Of a stretch of DNA of 64,000 bases, positions 54,389-64,000 are shown in pieces; the first letter of the stretch is position 1, and every line of letters begins with the position of its first letter. The translations under genes were made by a program, and so were the position numbers. Source of the stretch: Biomphalaria glabrata (lineage: Eukaryota > Mollusca > Gastropoda > Planorbidae); contig NC_074720.1 of NCBI RefSeq assembly GCF_947242115.1, positions 32,216,645-32,280,644 on the forward strand, given 5' to 3'. The notes beneath the pieces were generated by a model. That model was not told the DNA's origin. It made no database searches and saw nothing but the letters and a program-made list of their open reading frames with translations.

Positions 54389-56035
54389 TATCGTTGTTGT
54401 TTTTGTGAATCGATTAAATAGAAAAAAAAATAATATGAAAATTATTTAAAACAATTTTTCACCTTTTTAAAAATGTGCAGTTTTTATTGTGTGTTTTCTG
54501 TTATGTGACATAATTTCTAAGCATGGAAGGAAGGATATGTCGTTCAGTCTAAAACTTGACTCTCTTAGTTCTGCAAGCTATGTACGCTGCATTAAAAAAA
54601 AGAGTAAGTTCGTTATTGAAACATTGCGCTTTTTAACTTAGCTAGAATGTAATCAAGACCATTCGTTGTTTCAATAGTTAAAATTCGGACTTTTCACTGA
54701 AGCTGAATGTACTTTTAAACATTTCGCAGTTAATAAAACGATCGCGTTACGTTTTCAAATGTCAATAGTATCACAGAAACGAATTTGATGCTGTTAATAC
54801 TTAAAAAAAAAAAAAAAAAAAACTATTTTTTTAATATAGATAAAAGAGTTCTTATCTATTAATTAACTGCTAAAATTCTTCTATTGCTCTCAATACTTCA
54901 AGATTTGTTTACTATTTTCTATATGAACAGTTCAATTACAAATAATAATTTAATTAATTATTTATTTTTTTATTGTTTTATGTGTTGTTATTAACAAGAA
55001 ATAATTATGTAACTTTTATTATTAGATTCAATTTCTTTTTAGTTTTGTTAATAATCGTGACAGACAGATAGACAGACGAAGTGAGTGAATATAAACTTTG
55101 TTTGCACTAAGCAATATTTTCAACTTGGTGTCAGCTTCTGTTCAGTGATGCGGTGATTTCGCTTCTAATCATATCAAAACATTTTTTGCAGATTGCTTTT
55201 ACTAGTAGTGAAAGTAACGTTACGATGAGTCCATCCAACTCTATGGGTACATTAGTCTGGCAGAGTTTAGGTTGTTAGTTTATTTGCATGCCACTTTGTC
55301 ATCCTCGATAGTCGAAAAGAATCTCAAATCAATCTTAGAATCAAGTAAGAATTGAGTTTAAGGGAAAGAATTTTCTGAAGGAGAAAATACAAAAAAATAA
55401 ACACGGTTATGTCTCTTATAATCTTTTGCAATCCCAACGTGTAAACTTTGCTTTTAATGTTGTCCTCTACATCATATCTGAATATACAAATCTATTTTCT
55501 TGAAATATTTTGAAAAATTAATTATTTCAAAATTATTTACAGCCTAATTTGGATGTTTGGTTTTATGAAAATCTTGTAATGACAATACAAAAGATGTTTT
55601 AAAAAATCAATTAGTAATATCTTGCACATTTTTAGCTCTAGAACTAACTATATAAAAACAAAAAGGGTTTTAATCACATCAGTTAATCTACTTATCCCAT
55701 TTGCTAAAAAGTTAATTACTTGGATTGCTTCCCTTAACACTCCAATCCTCACCCCTGCTCAACATTTACAATGACTGTTTCCCTTTGATGCTCCACTAGC
55801 CTATATGGATAATTGGATTTATCAAAGCGATGGTGCTAAGTAATAGAAACCCGGTGGTAACAATTATAGTGTCCAGTGCAGTTAAACAATAGCTATATTC
55901 TTTAGTGTGCTGTATCTATGTGCACTAACAACTCGGTCATTTCCAATGAATTGTTAATATTAAACACTTTAATCGTAATTCTTCATCTCTAAATGATAAT
56001 TACCAACCAATGCAGATTGCGGTTGATAATTACTA

Positions 56036-57395
56036 TTGTTTGTTTTACAAGTCTCGAATATTTCTTCAAAACATCTTAGTCTCAAGTCCATGCCTCCTTA
56101 ACTCTGACTAACTCCTAGACTTCGACTGACAATAGCGGTTGGCAGGGTTCATACTAATATTTATGGCTCTTTTTGTCTAGAAAGGCAATGGATGCGCCCA
56201 GATGAAACACTGGTTTTGATTTCGTGTTGAGACAGGGCAGAATCTGGTGTGGCTAATCAAGCCAATTCTAGAGAGGCAGACTTTGCCACAATTATTGCAT
56301 GTGTATGCATCTGTTTCAGGGCTATACGACAGGGCAGCTTTTTTTTTCCCTCTTGATTAAGGCCTCTTTCTTTTTTTCGTTATCAGCGAGGATCCTTCTA
56401 GCACAAACAGTCTCCATGCACTCCGGTCTTTAGCTTTTTCTTCCCACAAACTTTCTTTGATGCCTGTGGCTCTCATGTCTCGCTTGCAGACATCTCTATA
56501 GGTAAGTCTTGGGCGGCCCTTGGGTCTGACTCCCTCCACAAGATCAGCATAAAAAATATCTTTCGGGATTCTACCATCTGGCATGCGGGTGACAAGTTCC
56601 AGCCAACGTAGTCTTCTTTGTGTCAAGAGAGCATACATGCTGTTCATATTGGCCAATCTTAAAATATCCTGGTTGGTGACATGATCCCTCCAAGAGATGC
56701 GCATTATACGTCTCATGCTATTCAATCTTGGTACATGTATGTTGACTTGCTTTCACTTCCATAAAGAAGAGTGCTCATAACACAGGCATTGTAGACTAGG
56801 ATTTTGGTTGCTGTGGTCAATTTGGCATTTTCCAAGACGCGCTTGGAGAGTTTTGCCAATGCTGTAGTAGCATTTCCTATTCTTTTTGTCAGCTCAATGT
56901 CTAAATCTAGGTTACTGGCAAGTGTTGATCCATAGTAGGTAAATTCCTGCACCACCAATATGTATAACAGGTATTTAAACGACGTCTTGTGCCAGGATTT
57001 TGGTCTTGGAGAGACTTATTGTAAGGCTAAACTCTTGACAAGCAACTGTCAAAGCATTCACTAGCTTCAGTAGATTTCTTATGAATGAGATATGATGGCC
57101 GCGTCATTGGCGAACAGCAGCTCCCTAATCAAGATACGACGTCTTTTCGTTTTGGCTTCAAGACGTGACAGGTTATAAAGCCTTCAATCGGATCTACTGT
57201 GGATATATATTCCATCTTCCCTAGATATAAAAGCACTGGTTAGTAAGACTGAAAAGAAGATGACAAATAGTGTTGGAGCGTGTACTGTTTGTTTCACAAG
57301 TCTCAAATATTTCTTTAAAAAAATTATGTCTCAAGTCCATGCCTCCTTTACTTTGACTAACTCCTAGACTTCGGCTGACAATGGCAGCTGCCAGA
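56036..57395. repeat. Direct repeats flanking the LINE, unit 4
   Basis: The left copy lies at about 56036-56145 and the right copy at about 57286-57395, with the same motif order as in unit 2. Confidence 0.6.
56165..57280 (-). mobile_element. LINE tail, unit 4
   Basis: It has the same parts, with a 122-codon open stretch at 56357-56725 and the reverse transcriptase piece at 56722-56958. Confidence 0.82.
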
Positions 57396-57964
57396 TTTTA
57401 TAGTTTAAAAAAGGTCTAAAGGACAAGTGGATGACTGTGGTAGCAATATATCATAGCTATATTAAACTTTAAAGTATATCTGTTTAAAAAATGTAGAGTA
57501 TTATTTTAAAATTATATTAGGAACAAATTTTAATCAAACTTCTATTTATTTAAATACATCAAATACTTCTGCATCGTTATACATTTACACATGAATTGTA
57601 TAGACATATTTTTTTAGAATATTAGTTCAACTAATTTAATCTTTAGAATGTCCGTTCCCACTTTTTATTTATTATTAGTAAATATTTAAATAATTTGTCA
57701 GAGTCTGTCATTTGGAAAATATAACTAGTTGTAAGTGATCAAAAACTAACAAAATTCGCATATCGGGACAAATCCTAGCTCAATAGCAAATATCCAATTT
57801 TATAAGTTATATATTCTTTTAAAATGTTGGAATAAAACGTGAAATCTCCATTGTAACTATCTATTTCCATTTATCTATTCTTTGAAATAGTTATTTTAAA
57901 TAGAGAGGGAAGGGCAGTGATACACTATTGACACACTCTCATAATGCCTACACAAACATCTACT

Positions 57965-58255
57965 TCATTCAGCTTTGTTCCCCACAATCCCCTGCTCTTT
58001 CTTCAGCTGACCGTGACGTTGTCCACTGCGACGGCGGTTGACTAACGCGGATAGAGAAAACAAAAGATTGTTGACATTCTTATCAGAGACACTCAGCACT
58101 TCAATCGCCATTATGGTCATCCTTGCGTAGCAAAAAATTCTTACAGCTGTCCAAACCTTGGTCGTCTGCTGACGTATGTACCCCCGAACAATGGCGTCTC
58201 CGAGTGTCATACACTGGTCAAAAACTTCAAAGACAATTAGGAAGGAGTGGCTAAC
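57965..58255 (-). other. Conserved upstream block B, unit 4
   Basis: The equivalent block has more changes near its 5' end (GTGGCTAACC for GTGTCTCACC). These remove the splice-donor-like sequence and shorten the open frame. Confidence 0.4.
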
Positions 58256-58526
58256 CTGTAGCTTTCATAAATTCGACCAATCACAAAACATTTTACTAAA
58301 ACACCCACAGGTATGTAGGAGGGGCTTACAGCCATCGGCTGACTATATCAACTTTTACAGTTCAAGTTACAGTACATTGTCTTAATCAAAATAGTGATCT
58401 CTCTTTGCGAACTTTAAGTGTTGTGGTTCTACATTGTTTGTGTTCTATTTCTTGGATTTAGTTTCGTACTGTTGGGATCTACATCATCATTTATTGTCTG
58501 ATAACTCAATTCTGATCTATTCTACA

Positions 58527-60971
<2,445 letters not shown>

Positions 60972-61112
60972 ATGTCAAGGTCAGTTCCTGTTGTCCAAAC
61001 GAAAGACTGTTCTCTTTGCTTGAAGTAATCTGTGACGTCATAGCCAGGACTTGAAACTTAATTGTAATTTGTATATAATAAAATTCCTGTGCTACAGATG
61101 ATCAATTATTCT

Positions 61113-61118
61113 AATAAA
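61113..61118 (+). terminator. Poly(A) signal of kinase B, unit 4
   Basis: AATAAA is conserved at the same spacing although the surrounding 3' region has diverged. Confidence 0.6.
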
Positions 61119-61952
61119 GTTTTCGTCTTAAAATTTTTATAATTTCTTTGTTTTCTTTCGTTTTGTTATTGTTGTTATTGTTCTTTAAAATACTTTTTTT
61201 TACTTTGAAAGTTTTTTTTTTTTAAATTGGATAAACATCTATTAATAACATAACAATAAAGTTTAGAAAAAACTTTTAACAATAGTATTTAATCATATTT
61301 GTAAGTATAACACAAATGTACGTAACACTGTATTAAAACATATGATTCATTGACAAATTATTGCTAGACAGATTACAAAGAAAATTATTCTTTGCACCAA
61401 AATAAAAGCTTATATTCTAAACAACTAAAGAACACATTTAATTCATTTATGAATATTTTAAAAATAAAATAACTTTTCACAAAGCTCGGAAATTGAACCT
61501 AATTTTATGCTAATACTAAAAACACATACTTTTGCATACATAATGCCTTTTTTTTCAGTTAATATTAATACTGCATTAACTAAAGGTTGATACAGTAAAG
61601 ATAAAATATAAAAGTAATAAAGACGTCAATATCAGTAAAGTATACTATTGTTGGCGCACACCAACACGTGTGTGTATGTATAGTGCAAGGAAACATAAAT
61701 ATTTATTTTAAGCTTGACATAGCTTTATATATTAGCATTTATATGACATTAATTAATCATTTTAAAAAAGTATTAAATGAAAAATTATGTAAAATAATTC
61801 TTAAAGAGAAACAAAATATATAGCTAATTATAAAGTGATATGACTGTCTACCCCCCCCATCCCCCCCCACCCCCCGCTAACATATTTAAAAATGTAAATC
61901 TTGTACTCCAGTTTCCAATATGGTTATACTCTCCCTTTCTTTATTGCTATTA

Positions 61953-62065
61953 TGTAGCAGCCATAAGTTGGTGAGGTGAATAGGTAGTTGGATGGTGTAC
62001 TGGTTACATGACACCCTAGTTAGCTTTCTGTCATAGAAACAAGCTCTCAATCGTCTACCCAAGAT
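61953..62065 (+). mobile_element. Old SINE 3' remnant, unit 4
   Basis: This is a diverged copy. It reads CATGACACCCTAGTTAGC, closer to the expected SINE body than the other units, so it keeps ancestral bases. Confidence 0.6.
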
Positions 62066-62594
62066 ATTATACATAATAATAATTATTACAATTATAGTAA
62101 TGGACCAGAGGTTCTGAAATATTACAAAAATTCAATTATGAGTTCTCAATTGTAGTAGTAATAATATTGTGTTATTTATTTCATAGTTTGGGAGGAATAG
62201 TTTGGTACAGATATTTAATCAGTTGTCTAAGTAGTTTTTTTTTAATGCATAGTTTTTAAGTATTTAAATAAGAAGTTACTTCAGTGTAGTAGAATATGTC
62301 CACATTACCCCCCACACTATACTTCTTTGTGATTTACAGTACTTCACACAAACACACACACACAAAACTTAGTACATTAATCTTTTTTTTTAATTTAGCA
62401 TTAAAAATGAAACAAAATGAATAAAAGCCTGTAGAAAATTGCAAGCATAAAAAGTTTTAGATAATAAAGTTTAATTTCAAATCATTTTTTTTTTTGAAGT
62501 TATGAACTGAGCAGTCTTCCCCAGTCATAACTCTCATCCCTCACCCTCACACAAAGAAATATACACAGATACATACACACACACTTGTTTTCTT

Positions 62595-62918
62595 TTGGTT
62601 CTTTATTGACGCGCTAAAATTTAAACAGACAATCATCTACGGTGTTCTACACCTACACCAACATAATAATCCATGTGTTAGAGACCCGGCGTTGACATTA
62701 AATGGTGTTCTCTACCATTGAACAAGAACTTCATTCAATGCATTACGTGGCTCGGAGACTCTTTATTTCAAATATCTACAACAGTTAAAATAAAAATATG
62801 TCGGCTGTGTGGGCTTTCAATGTCTATCAATAGTGTCCACTTCAAACTGTAGCTTTGATTCTTTTGCTGGACATTAGCCAAATAAATGATAGTATTGTCC
62901 AGAACATCTAGAGATTTC
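62595..62918 (+). repeat. Dispersed block S2, unit 4, ending at array edge
   Basis: This is a diverged copy. It reads GAGACCCGGCGTTGACATT and keeps TGTCCACTTCAAACTG, matching block S1 better than the other S2 copies do. Similarity to the other units stops just after AGAGATTTC, exactly where they enter the hAT-like fragment. Confidence 0.6.
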
Positions 62919-63444
62919 TATGACAACTTATATGAGTCAATGTTTAAAGATAAAGTAAAACAAAGAACAAGCGAAATAAAAAATTTCCATAGAAGAGGCT
63001 TATCTAAGGGGAAGAACTCCACAATTGCAACTGTTTCCTAAGAATGTAGACGTTATTTCGATTTTTAGATATAAGACAAAATAATTATTTTAAAAAAATT
63101 AAAAAATCAACTATTTTTTTCCAATTGATTCATGTTTTGTTAGTTACAATAAATAATTGTATAGTGTTTCAATCTGATCCGATAATGGCTGTGAGTGAAA
63201 TAAAGCGTACAATTATTTAAGGAGACGAAACTCAATATATTTAACTACATCTGTGAATACTGAATAAATAATCTCACTTGTTGGTATCAAGCGTGACCTC
63301 CGTGAAGGCGCCGTATCATTGATTTATATATTGTCTAGGAAAGTGTTACCAAAACTGTGTTCCGCGAGGCCTGACTAGGTTTTCCACGAACTCTTGCAGT
63401 AGTCAATTACTATACCTACGCTTGATTTAACTCCATAGTAAATG
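62919..63444. other. Unique right flank of the array
   Basis: No similarity to the units is seen and no gene is recognised. It holds A/T runs and a short GC-richer stretch near 63355-63400 (GTTCCGCGAGGCC) that may be an old transposon end. Confidence 0.5.
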
Positions 63445-63590
63445 CAATACAGAACAATGTTACAAAGACAGTTAGTGTGGAAACACAAACTCAAAATTGT
63501 CCACGAATAGGCTTGGTCATGCAGTTCAAAAGGCAGGTTTCAATATTTTTAGAAAGAATATCAGAAACTATGAACTACAAACTATCGACA
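63445..63590 (+). repeat. Diverged echo of unit sequence outside the array
   Basis: GTTACAAAGACAGTTAGTGT, GGAAACACAAACTCA and GGCAGGTTTCAATATTTTTA align with 6291-6440 of unit 1 at clearly lower identity. Either a much older copy of the left half of a unit starts here or this is a dispersed repeat. The short open frame over it (63477-63707) is not supported. Confidence 0.55.
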
Positions 63591-63704
63591 ATTAGAAAAA
63601 GAAGAGACGTTCTTGTGTCGAAAGTATTAGCGATACAGTTGTATTGTTCGACTAACAACTTGATATCACAGGATACGGAGATTTTTAAAAATCAACAGTT
63701 AACG

Positions 63705-63985
63705 TAATTCACTGTACTTCTCTGTAATTCACTATACTTCTTTGTGATTTACAGTACTTACTTCTTTGTAATTTACTGTACTTCTTTGTAATTTTCTGTA
63801 CTTTTCTGTAATTCACTGTACTTCTCTAATTTACTGTAATTCTCAGTAATTCAATGTACTTCTCTGTAATTCACTGCATTTCTCTCTAATTCACAGTACT
63901 TCTCTGTAATTCTCTCTACCTCTCTGTAATTCACAGTACTTTTTATGTAATTCGATGTACTTTTCTGCATTTCATGGCAATGGAC
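63705..63985 (+). repeat. Degenerate minisatellite, unit about 20-22 bp
   Basis: Roughly twelve imperfect copies of a TAATTCACTGTACTTCTCTG-like unit run head to tail. The last copies near the window end are the most decayed. A single related piece lies near 62325. Confidence 0.85.
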
Positions 63986-64000
63986 TGTAGCTTTCCATAC

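Noticed and set aside
62919-63444. Possible transposon end near 63355-63400
   Set aside because: The motif is short and I could not find a partner inverted repeat or a target duplication.

Overview
The window is eukaryotic, AT-rich DNA that most resembles a gastropod mollusc, probably a freshwater pulmonate snail. Spliced GT-AG genes, tRNA-headed SINEs, a non-LTR retrotransposon tail, Ty3/Gypsy fossils and hAT remnants all point to a metazoan. The SINE sequences look like ones I associate with pulmonate snail genomes; that taxonomic call comes from memory and is not proven here.

Almost the whole window (1-62918) is a tandem array of four large units. They start at or before 1, at 17051, at 30376 and at 46023, and are about 17.05, 13.3, 15.6 and 16.9 kb long. 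Each ancestral unit carried, left to right: a Ty3/Gypsy fossil with a nested hAT MITE; two SINEs; a minus-strand protein kinase gene (kinase A, four exons) with a SINE and a foldback repeat in its introns; its TATA/CCAAT promoter; a conserved upstream block; a solo LTR; a SINE remnant; a LINE tail; a second, inverted copy of the upstream block; and a plus-strand paralogous kinase gene (kinase B, four exons) with a large ATCT microsatellite in intron 1. After that come about 3 kb of AT-rich sequence and a hAT-transposase-like fragment at the unit junction.

The units have diverged mainly by large private events. Unit 1 has a young gag-bearing LTR element (14178-15656) and has lost about 1.2 kb of the LINE. 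Unit 2 lost about 3.6 kb, including kinase A exon 1, and gained a SINE. Unit 3 lost about 1.07 kb (kinase A exons 2-4) and has a frameshift in exon 1. Unit 4 has a nonsense codon in kinase B. Full-length kinase A models therefore remain in units 1 and 4, and full-length kinase B models in units 1, 2 and 3. The kinases (about 286 and 289 aa) keep the VIK lysine, the helix-C glutamate, HRD, DFG and SPE motifs but have no recognisable glycine-rich loop.

Units 1-3 and most of unit 4 are nearly identical (kinase exon 1 differs by 1-2 bases). To the right of the unit 4 microsatellite (from about 59480) identity drops sharply until the array ends near 62918. Within that older stretch the kinase B exons have changed almost only synonymously, which argues that the protein is, or was, under selection. 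Beyond 62918 lies unique sequence, a diverged echo of unit sequence (63445-63590) and a degenerate minisatellite.
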